This document shows, in pieces, positions 27,974-35,947 of a DNA stretch of 64,000 bases. The notes under the pieces were generated by a model. It searched no databases. It saw only the letters and a program-made list of their open reading frames with translations, and was not told the DNA's origin. The first letter of the stretch is position 1. Each line of letters begins with the position of its first letter. Source of the DNA: Leucobacter aridicollis (GTDB lineage: Bacteria; Actinomycetota; Actinomycetes; Actinomycetales; Microbacteriaceae); the NCBI RefSeq assembly GCF_024399335.1, contig NZ_CP075339.1, positions 2,914,001 to 2,978,000 on the forward strand. Direction: 5' to 3'. The translations under genes and the position numbers were made by a program.

Positions 27974-29626
27974 TCAGTCGCGCAGCGCTCGTCTCTGAAT
28001 CTTGCCTGTCGCTGTCTTCGGGAGGTCAGGCAAAATGACAACTGTCTTCGGCGTTTTGTATGCAGCCAGACGAGCCTTCACATGGGCGCGGATCGCCTCG
28101 CTTGGCACCGCAAAGCCAGAGCGCAACGAGACGAATGCAACGACTTCTTCGCCGCTGTATGAGTTGGGTCGGCCCACGACTGCGGCTTCGCGCACAGCTT
28201 CGTGCTCGTACAACACGTCCTCGATTTCCCGGGGCCAGACTTTGTAGCCCGAGATGTTGATTTGGTCCTTCTTGCGATCGACGAGGTACACCCAGCCTTC
28301 TGCGTCGAGGATCGCAATGTCTCCAGTGCGCAACCAGCCGTTGACGATGGTTGCGGCGGTTGCTTCTGGCTTGTTCAGGTACCCCAAAGTCACGCTTGGC
28401 CCTGATATTTCGAGCTCGCCTTGGGCTCCAGCGGGGGCGAGCATTCCGGCTGCCTCACGTACTCGCACCCGCACTCCCGGCATCGGCACACCGATCGCGA
28501 GGGTTCCTGTTTCGCGCTCGATCGGCGCCTCTGAGCCGAGTGGTACCGCGATGCATGCTGACGCTGTCTCGGTCATGCCGTAGACATTTCGAATGTAGTG
28601 GCCGAAACGGGCTTTGAACCGTGCGACAGTCTCTGGCGGAACTGGCGCTCCACCGGAGAACACCGTGCGTAGCGAGCGGAAGTCGTCCACTCCCCCGGTC
28701 GGCAAGTCGAGCAGCGCGTTGTAGGCAGTGATCGACCCGCACACGTGCTCGATCCGGTAGTCGGCGACTGCCTCAAGGAAATGCTCTGGCGTGAGCCTGC
28801 CGATGAACACCAACTCAGCACCCGACACCAATGCAGTGACTGCAACTGCAACTGCAACTGCCCCGGTGATATGGAAGAGGGGCGCGATTGCAAGCACCCG
28901 CTCACTCGGACAGATGTTGAACCACTGGCGGGTCGCCTCTGCGGTCGCGAGGAGGTTGGCATGCGAAGCGATGGCGCCCTTGGGATCTCCTGTGGTGCCC
29001 GATGTGTAGGTTAGCAACGCAGGAGTTTCAGGAGACAATTCCACCTCACCGGGCGACTCCCCGCGATGCCGCGCAATGAGGTTGTATAGATCCGTCGCGG
29101 GAAGGTCACTGCCCGCAGGCCTCCCGAGTTCGCCCGGTACACGCTCAGTGCGCGCGTGAACCTCGTACTCCCGCGTTGTGAGCATCCACCCCGGAGCGAG
29201 GTCTCCGAGGTATGCGACGGCCGCCTCGATCGCTCCTTCGACGCCGACTATCCCAACAGGGCGAGCGTCAGCAACTATCGTCTTGAGTTCTCGCTGCTTG
29301 TACATCGGGTTCAGCACCAACGCCACTGCCCCCAGGCGCCAGAGTGCGAGCTTGAGCAGCACAAACTCAGGTACGTTTTGCAGTTGAATGCCGACGACAT
29401 CGCCCCGTGCGACTCCGAGCTTCTGGAGTCCCACCGCGATCGCAGCCGAAGCGATGTTAACCGAGCGCGCAGAGTACTCGGAGTCGAAGTAGCGCAGCGC
29501 TGTCTCGTCAGGCGCTTCGGCCACTCGCCTGGCCCACGCGGTGGGCAGTGTATGAGCTGGTGGGACGTACTCGTGGCTGACGTGTTCGGGATACCACTGA
29601 TGCCAGCGTTCCAAAGTGTCGATCAT
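27974..29626 (-). CDS. AMP-forming acyl-CoA synthetase/ligase
   Basis: 550 residues of the ANL superfamily. ATP-binding P-loop-like motif TYTSGTTGDPKGAIASH, the YGMTE adenine motif (RNVYGMTETASACIA), GWLRTGDIAILD and the late hinge region DRKKDQINISGYKVWPREIEDVL, ending KTATGKIQRRALRD with the catalytic lysine. It adenylates a carboxylic acid and transfers it to CoA. Divergent from the TetR gene; the intervening gap holds a TetR operator nearly identical to one upstream of the SDR operon. Substrate probably a medium or hydroxylated/keto acid; chain length cannot be read. Confidence 0.92.
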   Translation of the reverse strand: MIDTLERWHQWYPEHVSHEYVPPAHTLPTAWARRVAEAPDETALRYFDSEYSARSVNIASAAIAVGLQKLGVARGDVVGIQLQNVPEFVLLKLALWRLGAVALVLNPMYKQRELKTIVADARPVGIVGVEGAIEAAVAYLGDLAPGWMLTTREYEVHARTERVPGELGRPAGSDLPATDLYNLIARHRGESPGEVELSPETPALLTYTSGTTGDPKGAIASHANLLATAEATRQWFNICPSERVLAIAPLFHITGAVAVAVAVTALVSGAELVFIGRLTPEHFLEAVADYRIEHVCGSITAYNALLDLPTGGVDDFRSLRTVFSGGAPVPPETVARFKARFGHYIRNVYGMTETASACIAVPLGSEAPIERETGTLAIGVPMPGVRVRVREAAGMLAPAGAQGELEISGPSVTLGYLNKPEATAATIVNGWLRTGDIAILDAEGWVYLVDRKKDQINISGYKVWPREIEDVLYEHEAVREAAVVGRPNSYSGEEVVAFVSLRSGFAVPSEAIRAHVKARLAAYKTPKTVVILPDLPKTATGKIQRRALRD

Positions 29627-29676
29627 CGTTGATCCTTACCTGTGAAAGCAGTTTTTGTGCAGCAACTCAAATATTG

Positions 29677-29701
29677 CGTGCCGACCGATCACTCGCTCGG
29701 T
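29677..29701. promoter_or_regulatory. Predicted TetR operator, copy 1 (synthetase/TetR gap)
   Basis: Imperfect palindrome ACCGATCACTCGCTCGGT at 29684-29701, preceded by CGTGCCG. A 25-bp block matches the block at 33588-33612 at 24 of 25 positions. It sits between the divergent synthetase (start 29626) and TetR gene (start 29806), placed to repress both. Confidence 0.75.
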
Positions 29702-29805
29702 CAACTATTCGTCCAAGTGTAACCAGGTAACTCACACAGATTCAACCCTTGGCGTGGTGCACGCCCCAGTTGCGCAGACTGCCCAAGCGTGGAAGTCTGA
29801 CACCC

Positions 29806-30399
29806 ATGACCGGGTCCCACTTTCCGCAGGCCATCGTCTTTGACGCGTGCTGCACTGCGGCGCTGTCATGCTTCGAGCAAAACGGCTTCCATGGCACGTC
29901 GATTCGACAGATAGCAAGCGCTGCGGGGCTCTCGGTGCCTGGCCTGTACCATCATTACCCATCGAAGGCTGCGCTCCTTGAGAAGCTCTGCGAGGTCTCG
30001 ATGGGCGAGCTGCACACCGCGCTCGTACAGGCGCGCGACAGCGCCAAATCGACAATCGACCGCTTCAATCGTCTCGTTGCATGCCTGCTCGAGTTCCATG
30101 CCGAGTTCGGCGCGGTCGCGTTCGTGACCTACAGTGAGATCCGCGCGCTCGAGCCTGGTCCGCGAGCACAGCACATCGAGTCACGCCGCCGTGTTGAGCA
30201 ATACATCACCGACGTCGTGACGGCTGGCGTCTCTGAGGGCATCTTCGAGACGTCCGAGCCCCGCCACGTTGCACGGGCGATCACTCATATCTGCCTCGGA
30301 GTGGCTCAGTGGTACAGGCCAGGCGGCCCGAGCTCAGTCGAAGAGATCATCGAGATCTACACGGGTATCTGCCAAGACGCTGCGCGCCACGTACGCTGA
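29806..30399 (+). CDS. TetR-family transcriptional regulator
   Basis: 197 residues from ATG 29806. N-terminal helix-turn-helix typical of TetR (ALSCFEQNGFHGTSIRQIASAAGLSVPGLYHHYPSKAALLEKL); the C-terminal domain is all-helical with the TetR_C_KstR2-like pattern found in acyl-CoA-responsive regulators. Its gene is divergent from the acyl-CoA synthetase and next to the convergent SDR/ACAD/kinase operon. Both flanking promoters carry the same operator, so it is the likely local repressor, relieved by an acyl-CoA ligand (inference). Confidence 0.9.
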   Translation: MTGSHFPQAIVFDACCTAALSCFEQNGFHGTSIRQIASAAGLSVPGLYHHYPSKAALLEKLCEVSMGELHTALVQARDSAKSTIDRFNRLVACLLEFHAEFGAVAFVTYSEIRALEPGPRAQHIESRRRVEQYITDVVTAGVSEGIFETSEPRHVARAITHICLGVAQWYRPGGPSSVEEIIEIYTGICQDAARHVR

Positions 30400-30448
30400 G
30401 TGCGTGCGTGGCGCGCCCCGGAACGCTCGCCCCGGAACCGACGCAAGC

Positions 30449-31525
30449 TCAGCGGGTCAGCTTCTGCGCCTGCTCCAAGACCTCTGGCACCGCGAGCTCA
30501 AGCGTGTGCGCGAAGGTGTCGCCTGGCCGTTCGCCCCTGCACCAGCGCGTGTAGATCGCTTCGAGAAAGACTGAAGCCTTCCAGAGCGCGAGCGCTTGGT
30601 ACCAGCGCAGATCGCTGATGTCGAGGCCGGTACCCGACGCGTATCTCTCTGCAAGCTGATCGCGCGTCAGGTAGCCGGGTTCGCGCGTCGCGCTCGTGAG
30701 TTCCATCACCGTTCGCGGCGATGCGGGATCGCTGTATGTTGCGGTGAGGTAGCCGAGGTCGGCGAGCGGGTCGCCGAGCGTCGCCATCTCCCAGTCGAGC
30801 ACGGCGAGCACGCTCGGCGGGCCTTCGGGTCGAAACATCACGTTGCCGAACCTGTAGTCACCGTGCACGAGCGCCGTGCGTTGCGTGGCTGGCCTGTGCC
30901 GTTCAAGCCACGCGCCAATCTCGGCGACGAGCGGGAGCTCGCGCTGCGACACCTGGGTTGCGAGACCTGTAAAGGTCTTCACCTGCCGTTCGAGATACCC
31001 GTCCGGCCTGCCGAACCCTGAGAGCCCGGCACGTTCGAGATCGACAGTGTGTATCTCGACGAGCGTGTCGACAAGCGCCTCCGATGCACCGCGCCTGCCT
31101 GCGGGCGAGTCGAACATTGCGGGCGTCTCGTCGAGCAGGATCGCGCCGTCGAGATACTCCATCACGTAGAAGGGCACCCCAAGCACCGCCGGGTCGGTGC
31201 AGACCGCGAGGATGTTGGGAGCTGGCGTACCTACGCGCCCCAGCCCCTGTTGCACGGTCGCCTCGCGGATCATGTCGTGCGTCGACTTTGGTAGCGGTGG
31301 CCGCGGGCCGCGGCGCAGCACGACTCGCGTGTCTCCCCTGTCGATGAGGTATGTGATGTTTGACTGCCCGTCGCCGATGCGCCGCCAGGCGATTTCACCC
31401 TCACCGATGCCGTGCTCGTCGAGGAACGCCGCAACGCGGTCAAGGACGAGAAGGGGTGGCATGGTGAAGCCTGCGGCGTCGGCGAGCGTCGCGACGACCT
31501 CGGAGTCCATCTCAGCGCAAGTCAC
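30449..31525 (-). CDS. APH-type phosphotransferase, ACAD10/11-kinase and LvaA-like
   Basis: 358 residues with the aminoglycoside-phosphotransferase/choline-kinase fold. ATP-binding region DGQSNITYLIDRGDTRVVLRRGP, Brenner catalytic motif VHGDYRFGNVMF, and metal-binding LDWEMATLGDPLADLGYL. Members closest in pattern are the kinase domain of ACAD10/ACAD11 and bacterial LvaA, which phosphorylate the hydroxyl of 4-hydroxyacyl-CoAs. GTG start 31525 overlaps the acyl-CoA dehydrogenase stop (GTGA), so kinase and dehydrogenase are translationally coupled, as the fused domains are in ACAD10/11. An antibiotic-resistance role is unlikely from context. Confidence 0.88.
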   Translation of the reverse strand: MTCAEMDSEVVATLADAAGFTMPPLLVLDRVAAFLDEHGIGEGEIAWRRIGDGQSNITYLIDRGDTRVVLRRGPRPPLPKSTHDMIREATVQQGLGRVGTPAPNILAVCTDPAVLGVPFYVMEYLDGAILLDETPAMFDSPAGRRGASEALVDTLVEIHTVDLERAGLSGFGRPDGYLERQVKTFTGLATQVSQRELPLVAEIGAWLERHRPATQRTALVHGDYRFGNVMFRPEGPPSVLAVLDWEMATLGDPLADLGYLTATYSDPASPRTVMELTSATREPGYLTRDQLAERYASGTGLDISDLRWYQALALWKASVFLEAIYTRWCRGERPGDTFAHTLELAVPEVLEQAQKLTR

Positions 31526-32772
31526 AGCACACCCCAGGTGTCGGCGCCATGCTCGTCGACGCCGTCAAGGCGCGGCGCGCCCGCCTCAACCTCACGGCGC
31601 CTGCGCGATGATGCGCGCTTCGCGATCGCCCACTTATGGGTTTCGTTCGAGCCGTCGTAGATACGGAACGGGCGGACCTCGTTCGCGTAGGAGGCGAGCG
31701 GCAGCGCGTCTGTCACCCCGTCGCCACCGCAGATCTGGATCGCGCGGTCGATGATCCTGCCGATCGCGTCTGAGCAGTGCACCTTCGCGACGCCCGAGAG
31801 CGCCGCACCTGCCTCGGGGTCTCGTTCAAGCAGGGCGGCAGTGCGATCGATAATCGCCTCCGCGGTTGCGATGTCGATCTCCGACTGCGCAAGCATGTCT
31901 TGTGCGATACCGAGGCTTCGCAGCGGCGACCCAAACAGCTCTCGACTTGCCGCCCGGTCAAGGGCGATGTCCTGTGCTCGCTTGGCAAGGCCAAGCCACC
32001 GCATGCAGTGTGTGAGTCGCGCTGGGCCCAGCCTGACCTGCGCGTAGGTGAACCCCTCTCCAGGGGCCCCGAGAACGGCGTCGTCGGCGACAACGCAGTC
32101 CTCGAAATAGACGTGCGGGTGCCCGCCAGCGATCGCGGTATCGATCGCATTGATCGGGTTCCCCACGCGCACGCCTGGGTGATCCATGTCAACGAGAAAC
32201 ATCGTGGCGCCCTCGGGGAACCCCTCCTCTGGAACTGCTGGGGTGCGCACCATGAGAATGCAGTATGCAGCCCCCTCCGCGCCGCTGATGAAGCGTTTGT
32301 GGGCGTTGATCCGCCAGCCGCCCGCGACGCGTTCGGCAGTAGATCGGAGCGCGCGCGGATCGGACCCGGCGCCCGGGTGCGGTTCTGTCATTCCAAAACA
32401 CGACCGCACCGCCCCCTCCCCGAGTGGGCGCAGGTAGCGCTCTTTCTGCGCGTCGGTGGCGATGAGCTCGAGCATGTGCATGTTGCCCTCATCGGGTGCC
32501 ATGCAGTTCAGCACAGCTGGCCCGATCGGCGAGTAGCCCGCCTCCGTGAAGATCGCGGGCCAGTGTTCGAGGGGCACGCCCTGCCCGCCGTACTCTGTCG
32601 CGAGATGGGGCGCGAACACTCCAGCCTCACGTGCCTGCCGCATGAGCGACAGCCTCGTCTCGTCAGGCAACGTCGTTCCGGGCTTGGGTTCGGCAGGGAC
32701 AACGACAGTGCGAATGAACTCCCGTGTGCGCAGCCGAATCGCCTCGTAGGGCTCGGGGAGCATGCCGGTCAC
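31522..32772 (-). CDS. Acyl-CoA dehydrogenase, ACAD11-like
   Basis: 416 residues. FAD/substrate motifs CFGMTEPHPGAGSD and, near the C-terminus, QICGGDGVTDALPLASYANEVRPFRIYDGSNETHKWAI. Where classical medium-chain enzymes have the catalytic Glu before Gly-Thr (YEGT), this has YDGSNE, reminiscent of the ACAD10/11-type group. GTG start 32772 overlaps the SDR stop (GTGA), and its end overlaps the kinase start. In the proposed route it would act on a phosphorylated 4-hydroxyacyl-CoA, eliminating phosphate and giving an enoyl-CoA; ordinary alpha,beta-dehydrogenation is the alternative. Confidence 0.88.
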   Translation of the reverse strand: MTGMLPEPYEAIRLRTREFIRTVVVPAEPKPGTTLPDETRLSLMRQAREAGVFAPHLATEYGGQGVPLEHWPAIFTEAGYSPIGPAVLNCMAPDEGNMHMLELIATDAQKERYLRPLGEGAVRSCFGMTEPHPGAGSDPRALRSTAERVAGGWRINAHKRFISGAEGAAYCILMVRTPAVPEEGFPEGATMFLVDMDHPGVRVGNPINAIDTAIAGGHPHVYFEDCVVADDAVLGAPGEGFTYAQVRLGPARLTHCMRWLGLAKRAQDIALDRAASRELFGSPLRSLGIAQDMLAQSEIDIATAEAIIDRTAALLERDPEAGAALSGVAKVHCSDAIGRIIDRAIQICGGDGVTDALPLASYANEVRPFRIYDGSNETHKWAIAKRASSRRRREVEAGAPRLDGVDEHGADTWGVL

Positions 32773-33545
32773 GCTGCACCCCCGACCGAGAGCAGCCCGC
32801 CGTCAAGCACGAGCGTCTGCCCCGAAACCCAGGCCGCTTCGGGCGAAACGAGGTACGCGACGGCCCCGGCGATGTCTTCAGGGGTGCCGAGGCGTTTCAG
32901 CGGGTAGGCGGCCGCGACGTCGTCCTCGCGACCTTCGTAGAGCGCCTTGGCGAAGTCGGTCTTCACGACTGCCGGGGCGACCGCGTTCACGCGAACCTCT
33001 GGGCCGAGCTCAGCTGCGAGCGTCGTCGTCAGGTGGCAGACCGCGGCCTTGGTGACCCCGTACATGCCGATTCCGGGCGACGGGATGTAGCCCGTCACCG
33101 ACGACAGGTTCACGATCGACCCGCCGTGCTGCGCGAAACCGAGGCTCTCGTGTCTGTAGGCGGCCTGCGACCAGGCGAGGGTCGAGACGATGTTCACCTC
33201 AATAATCTTGCGCGCAGCGTCGAGGTCAACCTCGATGAGCTTGCCGTAGATGGGGTTGATGCCAGCGTTGTTGACGAGAATGTCGAGGCGACCCCAGGCC
33301 GCGGCGACGCGGTCCATAACTTCCGCACGATGCTCTGGGTCATCTGCTTTGCCCGCGACTGCCAGTACTTGCCCCTCAGGGAGCGTTGCTGCGGCAGCAA
33401 GCAACGCATCCTCGGTCCGCGCGGTGATACACACATTTGCGCCGTCGGCAGCGAGCCTGGCGGCGATGGCGAGGCCGATCCCCCGGCTCGCGCCTGTCAC
33501 GATTGCGGTCTTCCCCGCGAGCGGGAGGGTTTTCGTTTCCGTCAT
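32769..33545 (-). CDS. Short-chain dehydrogenase/reductase
   Basis: 258 residues from ATG 33545, chosen because GGAG lies 6-7 nt upstream. Classical SDR: TGASRGIG (17-24), NNAG (92-95), catalytic Ser in NLSSVTG (148-149) and YGVTK (Y162, K166); C-terminal SGQTLVLDGG. It oxidises or reduces a hydroxy/keto group with NAD(P). First gene of a three-gene operon with four-base overlaps, under the second copy of the shared operator. In an Lva-like scheme it would reduce a 4-keto-acyl-CoA to the 4-hydroxy form; a 3-hydroxyacyl-CoA dehydrogenase role is also possible. Confidence 0.9.
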   Translation of the reverse strand: MTETKTLPLAGKTAIVTGASRGIGLAIAARLAADGANVCITARTEDALLAAAATLPEGQVLAVAGKADDPEHRAEVMDRVAAAWGRLDILVNNAGINPIYGKLIEVDLDAARKIIEVNIVSTLAWSQAAYRHESLGFAQHGGSIVNLSSVTGYIPSPGIGMYGVTKAAVCHLTTTLAAELGPEVRVNAVAPAVVKTDFAKALYEGREDDVAAAYPLKRLGTPEDIAGAVAYLVSPEAAWVSGQTLVLDGGLLSVGGAA

Positions 33546-33587
33546 GTCAAACTCCATCGTTCAGTGAGAGCGCAGGGACGAACACCT

Positions 33588-33612
33588 CGTGCCGACCGAT
33601 CAATCGCTCGGT
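33588..33612. promoter_or_regulatory. Predicted TetR operator, copy 2 (SDR operon promoter)
   Basis: Palindrome ACCGATCAATCGCTCGGT at 33595-33612 with the same CGTGCCG left flank as copy 1. It ends 43 bp before the SDR start codon on the minus strand, overlapping the expected promoter. Confidence 0.75.
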
Positions 33613-33689
33613 ACCGACTGTAGCCTGAGTGTGATTTCCCCCACAACTCCCATCGCCTGCCGCTCGAAAGCGCAGCATCGACTGCCGGG

Positions 33690-34364
33690 CTAGAGGAGGC
33701 GTTTGGATAGCGCCCACGCGGTGAGCTCGTGCCGGTTCGAGAGCTGCAGCTTGCGCAGCACGCTCGACACGTGCGTCTCGACAGTCTTCACCGACAAAAA
33801 GAGCTCGGCTGCAACCTCTTTGTAGGCGTATCCGCGCGCGATCATGCGCATGACCTCCTGCTCGCGGGCGGTGAGCCTATCGAGCTCGTCATCGGCGGCA
33901 GCAGTCTCACCGAGGCCCGTGCCGAACGCGTCAAGCACGAAACCCGCCAGGCGAGGTGAGAACACCGCGTCGCCGCCCCGAACGCGGAGCGCGGCGGCAG
34001 TCACCTCGGACCCCGAGGCCGTCTTCGTGAGGTACCCCCGAGCGCCGGCTCTGATGACACTGACGACATCGTCCGCAGCGTCCGAGACACTCAACGCGAG
34101 AAACCGGGTATTCGCGCTCACGCCAGCCAGGCGCTGCAACACTTCCGCGCCGCCGCCGCCAGCGCCGCCAGGCAAATGCACGTCGAGCAACACGACGTCG
34201 GGCGCGAGCCCGGGAATGAGCGCGACGGCCTCGTCGACAGTCGCGGCCTCCCCAACAACCTCGATCTCAGGGCCGAGCTCGGCCCTGAGCCCGGTGCGAA
34301 AGATCTGGTGGTCATCAACAATCACGACCGTGATCGCGGTCACGTCGTTCGTGGTCTCACTCAC
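33690..34364 (-). CDS. NarL/LuxR-family response regulator, partner of the PspC-kinase
   Basis: 224 residues. Receiver: VVIVDDHQIFRTGL (D17, D18), phospho-acceptor D61 (DVVLLDVHLPGG), conserved Thr/Lys region YLTKTASGSE. C-terminal LuxR helix-turn-helix (about 155-219, LTAREQEVMRMIARGYAYKEVAAELFLSVKTVETHVSSVLRKL). GTG start at 34364 overlaps the kinase stop (GTGA). With the PspC-domain kinase it forms a two-component system that probably reports envelope stress and controls the divergent PspC gene at 35948. Confidence 0.93.
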   Translation of the reverse strand: MSETTNDVTAITVVIVDDHQIFRTGLRAELGPEIEVVGEAATVDEAVALIPGLAPDVVLLDVHLPGGAGGGGAEVLQRLAGVSANTRFLALSVSDAADDVVSVIRAGARGYLTKTASGSEVTAAALRVRGGDAVFSPRLAGFVLDAFGTGLGETAAADDELDRLTAREQEVMRMIARGYAYKEVAAELFLSVKTVETHVSSVLRKLQLSNRHELTAWALSKRLL

Positions 34365-35833
34365 GAAACAACTCCTGTCCCTGCGTCGCCCGCAGCGTCC
34401 GTTTTCTGTTCCCGTGGCATCTCAAGGCGCACCGATGTGCCGCTGCCGCCGGGCCCTGGAACAATCTTCGCAGTCCCGCCCGCACGCGCCATCCGGCCAA
34501 CGATGGAATCGCGCACACCCATGCGCCCCTCGGGGAGGCGATCAGGATCGAGTCCCGGCCCTCTGTCAGTGACATCGATCGAGACGCGCGCGGGGCTGAC
34601 CTCCGCATACACCGTCACGTCCCCGCCCGCGTGCTGCGCGGCGTTCAGCATCGCCTCTCGCGCCGCAGCGACGATCGGCTCCGGCACGACAACCTCTGCT
34701 CCAACGCCGACGATCTCAAACCGCACCGGGTGCGCGTCCTCGAGCGCGGCCGAGTGCGCCCGCAGCTCCTCGAGGGCCGTCTCCTTCGGTGCAGTTACCC
34801 CACCGTCGGCGGCGCGGAACAGCCACTCACGCAGCTCCCGCTCCTGGCCGCGCGCGATTCGCGCGACCTCGCTCCCTGGGGCCGACCGCTGCTGAATCAG
34901 CGCAAGGGTCTGGAGGACCGAGTCGTGCAGGTGCGCGGCGATCTCAGACCGCTCAGCCTCACGTTCGCGGCCTGCCCGCTCCGCAATGAGCTCTCGGTTC
35001 AAGCGCAACAGCCACGGGGCGATTGCGAGCGCGACGCCCGCTAGCGCAGCAAGGGCAGCGGCGATCACTGTCCACACGCTCGGGCTCTCGGCTGTCACGA
35101 AGAACATGAGCACCCCAACCGCAACGAGGGAAAGCGCACCGAGCACGCGGGGAACGGGGTTCGACTCCGGCCGGTTTCGATCGGCGATCTGCCACCAGGT
35201 CAGGCCCACACCGACAAGCACGGCGAGTCCAGGGAGAATGATCGACAGGCGCAGCTCGATCCCGAATCGTTGGACGACAAGCAGCACCCCAACGACGAGC
35301 AGACAGGTGCCGAAGAGAAGCTCAGCAACCGGCCACCGCGTGCGTTGGCGTGTTGGGTCGGCGGGCCTGGCCGGTGCCCCAGCGACCTGGGGATGCATCT
35401 CTGCGTGCTGCGCGCGAGGCGACACGTGCTCCGTAGCAGCGCTCATCACCGCTCGTGACGCAGCCTCAGGGTCCGCCTGCGGCGTCGACGCAGGCCAGTC
35501 CTGTTTCTCGTGCGCAGACGGAGCTTGTCGCTTCGGAGGGTGTGGCGCGGAGGGTAGCTGGACCCCTGCCGCGCCCGGCCACAACGTTCCGCGCGTGAGC
35601 GCGCTCCGCATGGGCGCGACCCGCGTGTCCTGCTCGGCGAGCGGAACAGTTGCCCACAACCAGAGGTACAAGATGCCGCCCGCGCCGCCGGCAAGCAACG
35701 CCAGCAGCATGCCGATCCGCACGGCAAGCACCGGAACCCTCAGGTGCTCAGCAAGCCCACCGCACACGCCGGCGAGCAGCCGCTCGGACGGCGAGCGCGT
35801 GAGGAGTCGCGGGGTCGGGTTCGAACTTGCCAT
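34361..35833 (-). CDS. PspC-domain sensor histidine kinase
   Basis: 490 residues. The N-terminus is a PspC domain (about 8-70: LTRSPSERLLAGVCGGLAEHLRVPVLAVRIGM, then a membrane helix), followed by a long Pro/Ala-rich cytoplasmic linker, about four membrane helices (about 165-290), and a NarL-type HisKA_3 domain (EIAAHLHDSVLQTLALIQQRS, phospho-His in HLHDS). The HATPase domain follows (EAMLNAAQHAGG, DRGPGLDPDRLPEGRMGVRDSI). This architecture occurs in actinobacterial PspC kinases. Coupled to the response-regulator gene by GTGA. Confidence 0.92.
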   Translation of the reverse strand: MASSNPTPRLLTRSPSERLLAGVCGGLAEHLRVPVLAVRIGMLLALLAGGAGGILYLWLWATVPLAEQDTRVAPMRSALTRGTLWPGAAGVQLPSAPHPPKRQAPSAHEKQDWPASTPQADPEAASRAVMSAATEHVSPRAQHAEMHPQVAGAPARPADPTRQRTRWPVAELLFGTCLLVVGVLLVVQRFGIELRLSIILPGLAVLVGVGLTWWQIADRNRPESNPVPRVLGALSLVAVGVLMFFVTAESPSVWTVIAAALAALAGVALAIAPWLLRLNRELIAERAGREREAERSEIAAHLHDSVLQTLALIQQRSAPGSEVARIARGQERELREWLFRAADGGVTAPKETALEELRAHSAALEDAHPVRFEIVGVGAEVVVPEPIVAAAREAMLNAAQHAGGDVTVYAEVSPARVSIDVTDRGPGLDPDRLPEGRMGVRDSIVGRMARAGGTAKIVPGPGGSGTSVRLEMPREQKTDAAGDAGTGVVS

Positions 35834-35947
35834 GCACCTATCAAAGCACTGAGTACCCCCGGACGGGGGCCTCAGGGCTACAAACCAGGGTGGGCTCAGG
35901 GTGAACCCTCATAGCCCCGAGGCGCCTGCCCGGGGCACACTCGAAGT

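Noticed and set aside
30449..31525. Aminoglycoside resistance phosphotransferase
   Set aside because: The fold is APH-like, but operon partners and sequence pattern point to the ACAD10/11 or LvaA kinase group.
31777..32907. 376-codon plus-strand frame opposite the acyl-CoA dehydrogenase
   Set aside because: Shadow frame of a clear ACAD gene; Cys/His/Arg-rich sequence without motifs.
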